Origin: DASXTW01 sp036505215
GTDB taxonomy: Bacteria > Actinomycetota > UBA4738
Direction of reading: 5' to 3'
Assembly (NCBI GenBank): GCA_036505215.1
Contig: DASXTW010000121.1
Coordinates: 1-43,860 of the forward strand
DNA: 43,860 nt
Numbering within the stretch: position 1 is the first letter of the stretch; every line of letters starts with the position of its first letter. Both the position numbers and the translations under genes were made by a program. The notes beneath the pieces were generated by a model. It was not told where the DNA came from. It worked only from the letters and a program-made list of their open reading frames with translations, and did no database searches. This document shows positions 31,497-40,589 of this stretch, piece by piece.

Positions 31497-32669
31497 ATGG
31501 AGACGGGGCTCTTCTTCCTCGCGGGCGTGGAGATGGAGGACGCGGGAGCAGGCCCCCCGGCACCGACCGATCGTCGCTACGGACAGCAAGAGATCTGGTA
31601 TGCCCAGGAACGGATGCTGGACGTGGGCGTTCGAGCCGAGGAGCTCGGATACGACAGCTTCTGGCTCACGGAGCATCACTTCCAATACGAGGGCTACGAA
31701 GTCATCCCCAATGCCATCCTGTTCGGCGCCATCCTCGCCGAGCGGACCAAACGGATCAAGATCGGCGCCCTCTTCAACATCGTTCCCCAGTGGCATCCGC
31801 TCCGGCTGGCCGAGGACTTCGCCGTGTTCCACAACTTCTCCGGGGGGCGGGGGATCCTCGGGGTGGGCCGGGGCACGGTTCCCCGCGAGGCCCAATCCCT
31901 GGGAACCGTGGTCGGCTCCTGGGACAACCCGGACAAGGCCGAGGCCGACAAGATCAACCGCGAGATCATGGACGAGGCGATGGAGATCGTCACCTTGGCC
32001 CTGGACAACGAGAACTTCTCGTTCCAGGGCAAGCATTTCCAGCTGCCTCCGCCGGGCATCCCTGACCGGGGAGGCACCGTGCAGACCCTCACCCTGGTCC
32101 CCCGGCCCAGGTATCCCTACGAGATCTGGCAGGCCATCACCTCGCCGCCCACCCTCGAGCACGTGCCGCGCAAGGGATACAAGGGCGTGTTCTGGCTCAT
32201 GCATCACGCGTTCATCAAGCGCTTCTGGGACCGCTACGCGGAGCTCCATGACGAGACATTTGGCGACTCGTTAGAGCCCGGGGCCAAACGGATGCTCGTC
32301 CTGAACATCCACATCGACGACTCGCACGAGAAGGCCTGGGAGACAGCGCGTCCGGGGCACGACGAGTTCTGGAAGTTCCTGGGGCCCTACGGATGGAGCC
32401 GGGGCTACATGGGGCCGGACGGCAAACCCGTGCAGCCGGGGCTCATCCCGACGCTCGAGCAATCCGTCGAGCAGAAGGTGTGGGTCATCGGCAGCCCGGA
32501 GGAAGTGGCCGAGGGCGTCGACTTCTACAGGGAGGCGCTTTCCCTGCGCAGGCTGACGATCGTCCCCCAGTTCCCAGGGGAGACGTACAAGCAGGCCGAG
32601 GAGCAGATGACCCGCTTCGCCGAAGAGGTCATGCCACTGCTCCATCTGGCCCCTGCCCCCGCCAGCTAG
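31497..32669 (+). CDS. Luciferase-like (LLM) monooxygenase (LLM4)
   Basis: This 390-residue enzyme is closer to true bacterial luciferase-type FMN monooxygenases than LLM1-3: EELGYDSFWLTEHHFQ, ILAERTKRIKIGALFNIVPQ and HNFSGGRGILGVGRGTVPRE. It has a long insertion after residue ~170. The ATG at 31497 is chosen because AAAGGGGGTGCC precedes it; the frame extends upstream without family similarity. It is the first gene of the operon ending at 42679 and is likely partnered by the FMN reductase at 36842-37438, which would supply reduced FMN as in two-component monooxygenases. Substrate unknown. Confidence 0.85.
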   Translation: METGLFFLAGVEMEDAGAGPPAPTDRRYGQQEIWYAQERMLDVGVRAEELGYDSFWLTEHHFQYEGYEVIPNAILFGAILAERTKRIKIGALFNIVPQWHPLRLAEDFAVFHNFSGGRGILGVGRGTVPREAQSLGTVVGSWDNPDKAEADKINREIMDEAMEIVTLALDNENFSFQGKHFQLPPPGIPDRGGTVQTLTLVPRPRYPYEIWQAITSPPTLEHVPRKGYKGVFWLMHHAFIKRFWDRYAELHDETFGDSLEPGAKRMLVLNIHIDDSHEKAWETARPGHDEFWKFLGPYGWSRGYMGPDGKPVQPGLIPTLEQSVEQKVWVIGSPEEVAEGVDFYREALSLRRLTIVPQFPGETYKQAEEQMTRFAEEVMPLLHLAPAPAS

Positions 32670-32682
32670 GCCCGAGCAACTG

Positions 32683-33951
32683 ATGTTGCTGCGTGCGGCC
32701 ACGCTCGCCGACGGGGCCGTCGTCGACGTCCGGACCAGAGGGGAAAGGATCGACGAGGTCGCCCCGGCGGGAAGTCTCCTCCGGGGTCCGGACGAGGATG
32801 TGCAGGACCTCTCGGGCTATGTCCTGCTCCCTGCACCGACCGAACCCCACGCCCACCTGGACAAGGCGTTCACTGTCGGCGACGTGGCCAACCCCGCCGG
32901 GAACCTCGACGGCGCCATCGAGGCCTGGATCGCCTACAGAGTCGCTCTCACCGTCTCCGACGTGTTCCAAAGAGCCCGAACCGGTGCTCTGCGGAGCCTG
33001 GCCCATGGCGCCACGGCCATCCGCACCCATGTGGACGTGGGGGAGGGCATCGAGCTGCGTGGGCTGGAAGCCCTGCTGAAGCTCCGGTCAGACCTTGCCG
33101 ACATCGTGCCGCTGCAGGTGGTGGCCCTGGTGTCCAGACCGTTCACGGGAGCGGCCGGCGCCCAGAACCGGGCCTTCCTCCGAGCCGCCGTGGAGGCCGG
33201 AGCCGACCTGGTCGGGGGAGCCCCGCACGTCGACCCCGACCCGCCGGCGGCGCTGGAGTTCTGCCTCGGCGTGGCAGCCGAGTACGGCAAGCCCGTCGAT
33301 CTGCACATGGACGAGACCCTGAACCAGTCGATGCTCGGGCTGGCCGATCTGGCCCGACGGGTGATCGATGGCTTTCCCCATCCGGTCACCGCGAGCCACT
33401 GCGTGAGCCTGGGCATCCAACCGCCGGAAGTTCAACGGCGGGTGGCCCGAGACGTGGCGGCGGCGCGAATCTCGGTGGTGACGTTGCCCCAGACCAATCT
33501 CTATCTGCAGGGACGGGGCTTCGAGACCTCTCCCCCGCGCGGCCTCACAGCCGTTCGGGCGTTGCTCGCCGCGGGAGCGACGGTGGCCGCGGGTGGCGAC
33601 AACGTCCAGGATCCCTTCAACCCGCTGGGTCGGGGCGATCCGTTGGAGACCGCGGGGCTGCTCGTTGCGGCGGGCCACCTCACCCCCTGGGAGGCGTACC
33701 AGCTCGTGAGCGCGGGCGCGCGGAAGACGATGGGTCTGCCGGAGGTCGAGGTGGCACCGGGCTCGCCGTGTGAGTTGCTGGCCGTGGCCGGTTCCTCCCT
33801 CCAGGAGGTCATCGCGACGGCGAGCGAGGATCGTTACGTGTTCTCTGGGGGACAGCTCGTCTCACGGACCAGCGTGGTCCGGCACGTGGTCGGCCCTCTT
33901 GGATCGAACGATGCCGAAGGGCCCGCGCTGGAGGCCTACCTGTGGCGGTGA
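32683..33951 (+). CDS. Cytosine-deaminase-like amidohydrolase
   Basis: This 422-residue metal-dependent deaminase or hydrolase is of the CodA/N-acyl-D-amino-acid-deaminase-like branch. TEPHAHLDKAFT (His56, His58, with the CodA-like DK) starts the metal site, AIRTHVDVGEGIEL and VDLHMDETLNQS continue it, TASHCVSLG holds the next His, and AAGGDNVQDPFNPLG the aspartate. In cytosine deaminase the same blocks bind a pyrimidine-like ring, so a pyrimidine or related heterocycle is the probable substrate. It starts 13 bases after LLM4 and overlaps the ABC ATPase gene at its end, so uptake and hydrolysis appear co-expressed. Confidence 0.83.
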   Translation: MLLRAATLADGAVVDVRTRGERIDEVAPAGSLLRGPDEDVQDLSGYVLLPAPTEPHAHLDKAFTVGDVANPAGNLDGAIEAWIAYRVALTVSDVFQRARTGALRSLAHGATAIRTHVDVGEGIELRGLEALLKLRSDLADIVPLQVVALVSRPFTGAAGAQNRAFLRAAVEAGADLVGGAPHVDPDPPAALEFCLGVAAEYGKPVDLHMDETLNQSMLGLADLARRVIDGFPHPVTASHCVSLGIQPPEVQRRVARDVAAARISVVTLPQTNLYLQGRGFETSPPRGLTAVRALLAAGATVAAGGDNVQDPFNPLGRGDPLETAGLLVAAGHLTPWEAYQLVSAGARKTMGLPEVEVAPGSPCELLAVAGSSLQEVIATASEDRYVFSGGQLVSRTSVVRHVVGPLGSNDAEGPALEAYLWR

Positions 33952-34703
33952 CCGAGGTCCGCCGGGCGACCGCCGAAGCCCTGGCCTTCGACCGCGTGTC
34001 CATGGTGTTCCCCAACGGCACCCACGCTCTCCAGGACGTGAGCTTCCAGGTTGACTGGGGCGAGTTCGTGGCCGTCGTGGGGCCCTCCGGCTGCGGCAAG
34101 TCGACCCTGCTCCGGATCGCCTCGGGGTTGGAGAACGCCACTGGGGGACGAGTCAGGGTTGGGGGGGCCAATCTCGGTTTCGTGTTCCAGGACGCCACGC
34201 TGCTTCCCTGGAGAACGGTCCAGGCCAACGTGGAGCTGCTCGGCGAGCTTCACGGGCTGTCAAAGGGGGACAGGGCGCGGCGGGCGGATGAAGCGATCGA
34301 GGTGGTAGGCCTCACGGGCTTCGAGCGGAACCATCCGAAGCAGCTATCCGGCGGGATGCGGATGCGAGTGTCCCTGGCTCGAACGCTAACTATGAAGCCC
34401 GAGGTGGCGCTGTTCGACGAGCCGTTCGGAGCCCTCGACGAGATCACCAGGGGGAGGCTCAACGACGAGCTGCTGCGCTTGTTCCTGCTGGAGCGATTCG
34501 CCGGGCTCTTCGTCACCCACTCGATCCCCGAGGCGGTCTTCCTGGCAGGGCGGGTCATCGTGATGTCGGGCCGCCCGGGACGGGTCCTGGGGGAGGTCGC
34601 GGTGCCGTTCAACTATCCCAGGGCGCCCGAGGTCCGATTCGACGCCGCATTCGCCAAAGTTGCGGGACAAGTCTCTGCGCTCTTGCGGGAGGCGCACGCA
34701 TGA
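33948..34703 (+). CDS. Nitrate/taurine/thiamine-precursor type ABC transporter, ATPase
   Basis: This 251-residue ATPase of the SsuB/TauB/ThiZ family has Walker A VVGPSGCGKSTLLR, Q-loop FVFQDATLLPWRTV, signature LSGGMRMRVSLAR, Walker B VALFDEPFGALDE and switch VTHSIPEAVFLA. The GTG at 33948 overlaps the deaminase TGA (GTGA); another GTG two codons upstream (33942) is equally possible. Its stop overlaps the permease ATG (ATGA). Together with 34700-35608 and 35682-36845 it forms an importer of the kind used for sulfonates, riboflavin or HMP-type pyrimidines. Confidence 0.9.
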   Translation: MTEVRRATAEALAFDRVSMVFPNGTHALQDVSFQVDWGEFVAVVGPSGCGKSTLLRIASGLENATGGRVRVGGANLGFVFQDATLLPWRTVQANVELLGELHGLSKGDRARRADEAIEVVGLTGFERNHPKQLSGGMRMRVSLARTLTMKPEVALFDEPFGALDEITRGRLNDELLRLFLLERFAGLFVTHSIPEAVFLAGRVIVMSGRPGRVLGEVAVPFNYPRAPEVRFDAAFAKVAGQVSALLREAHA

Positions 34704-35608
34704 AGCCTGTCCGCGACGACCAGGCGGTTGCCGGACCGGTGGTGCCGGCCGAGGCCGGTCCCATACGGAGGGTCAGGACCCGTCCTGAGCCCATGGCAAC
34801 GAAGCGTGGGCTGGGCTGGCAGGTACTGGCGGTAGCTGGGCCGCCGATCGCCGTGGCCGCCGTGTTCGTCGGCATATGGCTCCTGCTGAGCTACGTCGTG
34901 CTCAGTCCGACGCAGCGATTCCTCCTGCCCCCGCCTCAGGAGGTGGTGAAGGTTGGGTTCTTGGACTGGGAGAACCTTCGGCAAGTGCTGGTGACGGGGC
35001 TGCTTCCGACCACGCAGGTCGCTATGACGGGCCTGGCCATCGCCATCGCACTAGGGATGCTGTGGGCGATCCTCATGTCACAGGCTGCGTGGATCGAGCG
35101 GTCGACGTATCCCTACGCCGTGGTCATCCAGACGATCCCGATCATCGCCATCGTCCCGCTGGTGGGGATCCTGATCGGCTTCAACTTCAAGGGCAGGGTT
35201 CTAGCCTGCGTGATCATCTCGATCTTCCCCATCATCACCAACACCCTGTTCGGGTTGAAGTCGGCGGACGCGAGCCTGCAGGATCTGTTCACCCTCCATG
35301 GGGCCAATCGCACCACGCGCCTGTTGAAGCTCCAACTGCCGGCAGCGTTGCCCGCAATCTTCACTGGCTTTCGCATTTCGGCCGGCTTGTCGGTGATCGG
35401 GGCCATCGTCGGCGACTTCTTCTTCCGGCAGGGAAACCCTGGCATCGGCAGGTTGATCGACATCTACCGAGCCCAGCTGCAAGGCGAGCAACTGATCACG
35501 ACCATCTTCTTCTCCTCGCTGCTGGGGATCGTGGTGTTCTGGGGCTTCGGATATCTCGGCAACCGCCTGATCCGTTCGTGGCACGAGTCTGCCCAGGAGA
35601 GGCAATGA
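34700..35608 (+). CDS. Nitrate/taurine/thiamine-precursor type ABC transporter, permease
   Basis: This 302-residue permease has about six hydrophobic helices and the EAA loop region ASLQDLFTLHGANRTTRLLK followed by LQLPAALPAIFTGFRISAGL, the standard coupling segment for SsuC/TauC/ThiX proteins. The N-terminal ~35 residues are hydrophilic and longer than usual, so the true start might be the internal ATG of MATKRGLG (near 34793), but the ATG at 34700 overlaps the ATPase stop in the operon's usual ATGA pattern and is preferred. It partners the ATPase and the lipoprotein on either side. Confidence 0.88.
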   Translation: MKPVRDDQAVAGPVVPAEAGPIRRVRTRPEPMATKRGLGWQVLAVAGPPIAVAAVFVGIWLLLSYVVLSPTQRFLLPPPQEVVKVGFLDWENLRQVLVTGLLPTTQVAMTGLAIAIALGMLWAILMSQAAWIERSTYPYAVVIQTIPIIAIVPLVGILIGFNFKGRVLACVIISIFPIITNTLFGLKSADASLQDLFTLHGANRTTRLLKLQLPAALPAIFTGFRISAGLSVIGAIVGDFFFRQGNPGIGRLIDIYRAQLQGEQLITTIFFSSLLGIVVFWGFGYLGNRLIRSWHESAQERQ

Positions 35609-35681
35609 CGGGATCGATAGGAGCCATGCAGTAGCAGGAGGGAACCCACCGAATCGCCCGGAAAGGCGAAAGGAGGAGGGG

Positions 35682-36845
35682 ATGCGAGGGAAGAGCTGGA
35701 TCCGCCGGGGGGCGGCGACCTTGTCCGTGTTGGGGCTCGTGGCGGCGGCGTGCGGAGGAAAGGCCAAGGCCCCAACCGCGACGTTGCCCACCGCGACCGC
35801 ACCGAAGGGATCCGTCTACGACGTCAGCCTGAAAGGAATCTGCCCGGACAAGATCGTGCTCCAGACCGACTGGTTCCCCGAGCCGGAGCACGGCGGGGCA
35901 TACAACCTGATCGGTCCGGGTGGCACGATCGACGCGGGCAAAGGAACCTACACCGGCCCGCTGCGCAACACCGGCGTCCAGATGGAGATCCGCGCCGGTG
36001 GGCCGTTCATCGGCTTCTCCTCGCCGACCGCGCAGATGTACTCAGATCAGAACATCTTCGTCGCCTTTGCCGACACCGGTGACCAGATCCGCGGCTACAA
36101 GAAGACGCCCGCCATCGGAGTCGTGGCGCCCCTGGAGATCGGGCCGCAGATCCTCATGTACGACCCCGGCCACTACAGCTTCACCTCGGTCTCCGATGTG
36201 AAAGCATCGGGGGCCACCGTCCTGTACTTCGAGAGCGCGGCGTTCGCCGACTACCTGGTGGGTACTGGCCAGCTGGACCAGAAGCAGTTGGATGCCTCGT
36301 ACGACGGCTCGCCCGCGCGGTGGGTCGCCTCCGGCGGCAAACTGGTCCAGCAGGGGTTCGCTACTAACGAGCCCTTCAATTACGAGCACAACATCAACGG
36401 GTGGAAGAAGCCGGTCAAGTTCCTTCTCCTTCACGACGCCGGCTGGAAGATTTACCAGTCGAACATCGTGGTCAGGCCGGACTCGATCACCAAGTACCAT
36501 GACTGCCTGGCCAAGCTGGTTCCGATGTGGCAGCAGTCGGAGATCGATTACATCACGAACCCGACCGCAGTGAACAACGTGATCCTCGAGATCGTGAAGG
36601 AGATGAACACGTTCTGGGTGCTGTCTCCGGAGTTGGCCACGTACGCAGACGACACGATGAAGAGCCTGAACATCGTCTCGAACGGTCCGGACGGCACGCT
36701 CGGGAACTACGACTTCGACCGGATCAAGACGTTCATGGACACGTTCATCCCGATCGAGAAGGGCAAGGGGGCGGACATCCCGGACGATCTCACGCCAGAG
36801 AAGATCGCCACCAACGAGTTCATCGACACCAGCATCGGACTGTGA
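35682..36845 (+). CDS. NMT1/ThiY-like substrate-binding lipoprotein
   Basis: This 387-residue lipoprotein has a signal peptide ending LVAAAC (Cys24) and an Ala/Thr/Pro linker, then the mature domain KIVLQTDWFPEPEHGGAYNL, reminiscent of the LQxDWxPNxxHxG start of NMT1/THI5-like proteins such as ThiY (formyl-aminopyrimidine) and RibY (riboflavin). That suggests the importer takes up a heterocyclic ring compound, agreeing with the deaminase and monooxygenase genes around it. A strong GAAAGGAGGAGGGG precedes the ATG. A 73-base gap separates it from the permease gene, holding only a nine-codon frame (MTGSIGAMQ) of doubtful meaning. The stop overlaps the FMN reductase gene (GTGA). Confidence 0.88.
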   Translation: MRGKSWIRRGAATLSVLGLVAAACGGKAKAPTATLPTATAPKGSVYDVSLKGICPDKIVLQTDWFPEPEHGGAYNLIGPGGTIDAGKGTYTGPLRNTGVQMEIRAGGPFIGFSSPTAQMYSDQNIFVAFADTGDQIRGYKKTPAIGVVAPLEIGPQILMYDPGHYSFTSVSDVKASGATVLYFESAAFADYLVGTGQLDQKQLDASYDGSPARWVASGGKLVQQGFATNEPFNYEHNINGWKKPVKFLLLHDAGWKIYQSNIVVRPDSITKYHDCLAKLVPMWQQSEIDYITNPTAVNNVILEIVKEMNTFWVLSPELATYADDTMKSLNIVSNGPDGTLGNYDFDRIKTFMDTFIPIEKGKGADIPDDLTPEKIATNEFIDTSIGL

Positions 36846-37438
36846 CGAACGCGATCCTCGTCCTCGGCATCGGCGGCTCGACCAGGCCGAACTCGACCAC
36901 GGAGCTCGCCCTCCGGGTAAGCCTGGCGGCCGCCGGTGCTGCGGGTGCGGAGACGCTGATGCTCGGCTCCGCCGACCTCCTCCTGCCCCTGTACGAGCCC
37001 GACGGCCTCGAGCGTGCCCCGAAGGCGGCCAGGTTGCTGGAGGAAATCAGGCGAGCCGATGGCCTGATCATCGCCTCGCCGGGGTATCACGGGGCGCTCT
37101 CCGGGATGGTGAAGAACGCGCTCGACTATCTGGAGGACACGCGTGACGACGATCCCCCCTATCTGGAGGGCAAGGCGGTGGGGTCCATCGCCACCGCCAC
37201 GGGTTGGCAGGCAACCATGTCGACCATCATGAGCCTGCGCTCGGTGGTCCACGCGCTTCGAGGCTGGCCGACCCCCATGGGGGCCACCATCAACACGGCC
37301 CGTGAGGTGTTCGACCAGGCGGGCGAGTGCGTCGATCCCGTGGCCCGGTTCCAGCTCGAGCTGGTGGGCCAGCAGGTGGTGGAGTTCGCACGCATGCGAG
37401 CGGCGGGCGCGGCGGCCAGGGCGGGGGCGAGCGGCTGA
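36842..37438 (+). CDS. NADPH-dependent FMN reductase
   Basis: This 198-residue flavodoxin-fold reductase has VLGIGGSTRPNSTTELALR near the start, binding the FMN phosphate, and ASPGYHGALSGMVKNALDYL, the standard motif of the FMN_red/SsuE-ArsH family. It reduces FMN with NAD(P)H and releases it to partner monooxygenases; LLM4 (31497-32669) in the same operon is the natural partner, and LLM1-3 may also benefit. The GTG at 36842 overlaps the lipoprotein stop (GTGA), and its TGA shares one base with the regulator's ATG (TGATG). Confidence 0.88.
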   Translation: MTNAILVLGIGGSTRPNSTTELALRVSLAAAGAAGAETLMLGSADLLLPLYEPDGLERAPKAARLLEEIRRADGLIIASPGYHGALSGMVKNALDYLEDTRDDDPPYLEGKAVGSIATATGWQATMSTIMSLRSVVHALRGWPTPMGATINTAREVFDQAGECVDPVARFQLELVGQQVVEFARMRAAGAAARAGASG

Positions 37439-38262
37439 TGGCCGGGCGAGCGACCAGGTCAATAAGGCGCCGCCCCCTGATCCGGGACCGGCGGCCGCTG
37501 TACCTTCAGGCCGTCGAGGCCATCCAGAGCTACGTGTCCGAGAGGGGTCTGGCCGCCGGGGACCGGCTGCCGAGTGAGGTGGAACTGGGAGCCCTCCTCG
37601 GAGTCGGGCGCTCGACCATCAGGGAGGCCATGGGCCACCTTGAGCTGGCCCGAGTGGTGGAGCGTCGTCGCGGGGTGGGGACGGTGTTCATGGGAGGCCA
37701 TGGGCCGGCCGCGGTCGGCCTGGAGACGCTGGAGTCCCTCGAGTCGCTGGCCGCCCGGCAGGGGTGGCGGTGCCAGACGAAGGACATCCAGATCCGGCCG
37801 GGGAAGGCAGACGACGAGCAGGCCCGCAGGCTGGAGATCGAGCCGGGGAGCCCGGTTTCGATCATCACCAGGGACAAGGCCAGAGACGGGGTACCCCTGG
37901 CCGAGATGGTCAGTGTGGTACCGGCCTCGGTCATCCCCATCGCCGCGCTCCAGATCGAGTTCGAGGACTCGATCACCGAGCTCATGACCCGGCGGCACTC
38001 ACCGAAGGTGCGCTTTGCCCGGGCCGAGGTCACCGCCGTGCCGTGTGATCCACGCCGGGCTCGCCGCCTCGGCGTGGCCTCGGGGAGCCCCCTGCTGGTC
38101 ATGGACGAGGTATTTCTTGGCGAGAACGGGCAGGTCCTGGCGTGGAACGTCCTGTACTTCGTGCCCAGCGGCATCCGTCTGGAGGTCATCCGACGAGCGG
38201 GACCGGGTCCGCGGTTGGGCCCCGCGCTCGGCGACGGCGCGATGCAGCAGGCCCGACGGTGA
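37438..38262 (+). CDS. GntR-family (HutC-type) transcriptional regulator
   Basis: This 274-residue regulator has an N-terminal winged helix-turn-helix (about residues 20-85): PLYLQAVEAIQSYVSERGL, GDRLPSEVELGALLGVGRST and REAMGHLELARVVERRRGVG. A UTRA-type effector domain follows, with SIITRDKARDGVPLAEMVSV and SGSPLLVMDEVFLGENGQVL. HutC-type regulators repress catabolic operons until a ligand binds. Lying inside the operon after the importer and FMN reductase, it is the only transcription factor visible in either catabolic operon, so it is the first candidate to bind the dyads at 12181-12198 and the 31440-31496 region; that link is inference. The ATG shares one base with the reductase stop. Confidence 0.9.
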   Translation: MAGRATRSIRRRPLIRDRRPLYLQAVEAIQSYVSERGLAAGDRLPSEVELGALLGVGRSTIREAMGHLELARVVERRRGVGTVFMGGHGPAAVGLETLESLESLAARQGWRCQTKDIQIRPGKADDEQARRLEIEPGSPVSIITRDKARDGVPLAEMVSVVPASVIPIAALQIEFEDSITELMTRRHSPKVRFARAEVTAVPCDPRRARRLGVASGSPLLVMDEVFLGENGQVLAWNVLYFVPSGIRLEVIRRAGPGPRLGPALGDGAMQQARR

Positions 38263-38283
38263 TCCGTTAGGAGGGACCGGGAC

Positions 38284-39795
38284 ATGCTCCTGCAGCAACT
38301 GCTCGCGGACGGGGCGAACAGAACTCCGGAGAAGACCGCCTTCCACTGGGTGGAGCGTGGCCGCACTCTCTCCTACGCGGGCGCCGTGGAAGGCATGGAG
38401 CAGGTGGCCGGGGCGCTCGCCGGGCTCGGGGTGGAGCGGGGAGACCGGGTCGGGGTGTTCGCCCACAACGGCATGGACTACCTGCTGGCCATCTTCGGGA
38501 CGTGGCGGCTTGGTGCCATCTGCGCTCTGGTGAACGTCCAGTACGCCGACCGGCTCGACTACTACGTGAACGACTCGGAGCCCAAGGTCCTGATCTACAC
38601 CGGCGACCATCACGAGACCATCGAGCGGCGCAGGCCGAATCTCACCAGCGTTCGTCACTACGTCTGCTTGGACGGTCCCCGGGACGGATCGATGGCGTGG
38701 GGAGATCTGCTGGAGGGCGCCTCGTCGCCCCCACCTGACAGGACGGCCGAGGACGATGTCGCGCATCTCTCCTATACCTCCGGGACGTCGGGCAATCCGA
38801 AGGGGGCGTGCCTGGCCCATGAGCCCACCATCCGAGCCACTCGGTGCATCGCCGAACGCCTGCGCGTCGACGCCTCCGACATCACGTTCGGGCCGACCGC
38901 GCTGAGCAGCTCCTACCACCTGGTGGCCAATCTCCTGCCCGGCCTGCACCGAGGGGCCACGGTCTGCGTGATGAGCACGTGGGAGCCGGAGAAGGGATGG
39001 GTCTCGCTCGAGGAGCTGGGGGCCACCATCCTGGCGGCGAACCCGACGATCCTCCGGGACGTGCTGGACGAGTCCCGCCACCGCGGCCGCGCCCCGGCCC
39101 GGTTGCGGCTGGGAGTGTCCGGAGGGGCCCCGGTCCCGCCGGAGCTGAAGCTGGCCTGGCGGGACGAGCTCGGGTTGACCCTGGCGGAGAGCTATGGCCA
39201 GAGCGAGCTCGGGGGATTCGTCGGGCTCGGATCGCCCGATCCGGTGCGCGACGAGAAGGCCCTGGCGTGCGGGCGGCCCCTGCCCGACAAAGAGGTCCGC
39301 ATCCTGGACGAGGAGGGCAGAGAGGTCCCGGTCGGTACGATCGGCGAGATCTGTCTGCGGGGCGGGTTCATGGCCGGGTACTGGCGGCTTCCCGAGAAGA
39401 CGGCCGAGACGCTTCGGGGCGGGTGGCTGCACACGGGAGACGTCGGTTACATGGATGCCGACCAGTTCGTGTACGTCCGGGGCCGCTTGTCCGAGCGGCT
39501 GCGGGTGGCGGGCGAGCACTGGTACCCACGCGACGTGGAAGAGGTCCTGATGCGCCACCCGGGGATCCGGGAGGCGGCGCTCATCGGAGTCCCGGACGCC
39601 GACCTCGGCCACCGGCCGGTCGCTTGCGTCACCTTGCAGGCGGGGACCGTCGACTCCGACGAGGTGATCCGCTTCGCCGAGCGAGAGCTCGGGCGCGGGC
39701 TGCGGTACATGTCCATTCGAGTCATCGAGGAGATGCCGATGACCCCGACGGGCAAGATCAGCAAGGCCCAGCTGCTTGACGCTGCCACCGCATGA
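38284..39795 (+). CDS. AMP-dependent acyl-CoA synthetase/ligase
   Basis: This 503-residue adenylate-forming enzyme has the ATP loop LSYTSGTSGNPKGACLAH (162-179), the A5 motif ESYGQSELGG, GWLHTGDVGYMD, the hinge RLSERLRVAGEHWYPRDVEE and the C-terminal catalytic lysine in MTPTGKISKAQLL. It is of the CaiC/DltA-like acid:CoA ligase group and would activate a carboxylic acid product with CoA. AGGAGGGACC stands seven bases before the ATG. Its stop overlaps the creatininase gene (ATGA). It shows that a carboxylic acid is formed or consumed in this operon's pathway; the chain or ring it accepts is unknown. Confidence 0.88.
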   Translation: MLLQQLLADGANRTPEKTAFHWVERGRTLSYAGAVEGMEQVAGALAGLGVERGDRVGVFAHNGMDYLLAIFGTWRLGAICALVNVQYADRLDYYVNDSEPKVLIYTGDHHETIERRRPNLTSVRHYVCLDGPRDGSMAWGDLLEGASSPPPDRTAEDDVAHLSYTSGTSGNPKGACLAHEPTIRATRCIAERLRVDASDITFGPTALSSSYHLVANLLPGLHRGATVCVMSTWEPEKGWVSLEELGATILAANPTILRDVLDESRHRGRAPARLRLGVSGGAPVPPELKLAWRDELGLTLAESYGQSELGGFVGLGSPDPVRDEKALACGRPLPDKEVRILDEEGREVPVGTIGEICLRGGFMAGYWRLPEKTAETLRGGWLHTGDVGYMDADQFVYVRGRLSERLRVAGEHWYPRDVEEVLMRHPGIREAALIGVPDADLGHRPVACVTLQAGTVDSDEVIRFAERELGRGLRYMSIRVIEEMPMTPTGKISKAQLLDAATA

Positions 39796-40589
39796 CAGCC
39801 GCCCTCGATCCCGCCCAGCGCCGGCTGGCCTGGCGCACGAGCCCGGAGATCGAGGCCATCGCCCGAACCGACGCCCTGGTCATCCAGCCGATCGCGTCCG
39901 TCGAACAGCACGGTCCCCATCTCCCCTGCTACACCGACTCGCTCATCGTGGAGGGCCTCGTTGCCCGGGCGGTCACCCTGACACCGGCCGATGTGAACGT
40001 GTGGACGCTTCCGCTGATCGCCTATGGCAAGTCGAACGAGCATCTTGGCTTCCCCGGAACCATCTCGCTCTCGGCCGAGACCCTGATCGCGGTGTGCCGG
40101 GACGTCGGCCGCTCCGTGGCTCGATCCGGGTTCAGGAAGCTGGCGTTCGTCAACGGGCACGGCGGCCAACCTCACCTGCTCGAGATGGTCGCCCGCGATA
40201 TCCGCGAGGAGACCGGCCTGATGGTGTTCCCGCTGTTCCCCTACAGGCTCGGCGTGCCTGAAGGCGTCGTGAGCTCGGCGGAGGAGGAGGCGTACGGCAT
40301 CCACGGAGGTGAGCTGGAGACCTCGCTGGTGCTGGCGCTCGAGCCGGATGCAGTCCACATGGATCGGGCCGAGCCCGGCGATGACCGTGTGAGGAAGCTA
40401 TACGAGGGTCTCGAGCACCTCAGTCTCGAGGGCGCCCTCCCTACGGCGTGGCTCACCCGAGATCTGTCGGAGAACGGGGTGATCGGGGATCCCACCGGAG
40501 CGTCGGCCGAGCGAGGGGAGCGGGCGCTGGCCCACCTGGCGCAGGGGCTGTCTCGGGTCTTCGCGGAGATCTGCGAGTTCGAGCTGTGA
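39792..40589 (+). CDS. Creatininase-family amidohydrolase
   Basis: This 265-residue enzyme of the creatininase fold opens cyclic amides or cuts formamide bonds. The metal-binding pattern is complete: IASVEQHGPHLPCYTD (Glu38, His40, Asp49), FVNGHGGQPHLLEM (the central NGHGG) and GIHGGELETSLVL (the last glutamate). LIAYGKSNEHLGFPGTISL is the usual active-site loop. Relatives act on creatinine, on formylated riboflavin/F420 precursors and in mycofactocin maturation (MftE); none of the partner genes of those pathways is here, so a catabolic role is more likely. The ATG overlaps the ligase stop (ATGA), and its TGA overlaps the opine-dehydrogenase paralog (GTGA). Confidence 0.87.
   Translation: MTAALDPAQRRLAWRTSPEIEAIARTDALVIQPIASVEQHGPHLPCYTDSLIVEGLVARAVTLTPADVNVWTLPLIAYGKSNEHLGFPGTISLSAETLIAVCRDVGRSVARSGFRKLAFVNGHGGQPHLLEMVARDIREETGLMVFPLFPYRLGVPEGVVSSAEEEAYGIHGGELETSLVLALEPDAVHMDRAEPGDDRVRKLYEGLEHLSLEGALPTAWLTRDLSENGVIGDPTGASAERGERALAHLAQGLSRVFAEICEFEL

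Noticed and set aside
35608..35681. A nine-codon frame (MTGSIGAMQ) between permease and binding-protein genes
   Set aside because: Too short, no separate ribosome site of note, and likely a by-product of the ATG overlapping the permease stop.
39792..40589. Mycofactocin or F420/riboflavin biosynthesis role for the creatininase-family protein
   Set aside because: No mycofactocin precursor, radical SAM enzyme or F420/riboflavin synthesis gene lies nearby; the neighbours are catabolic.
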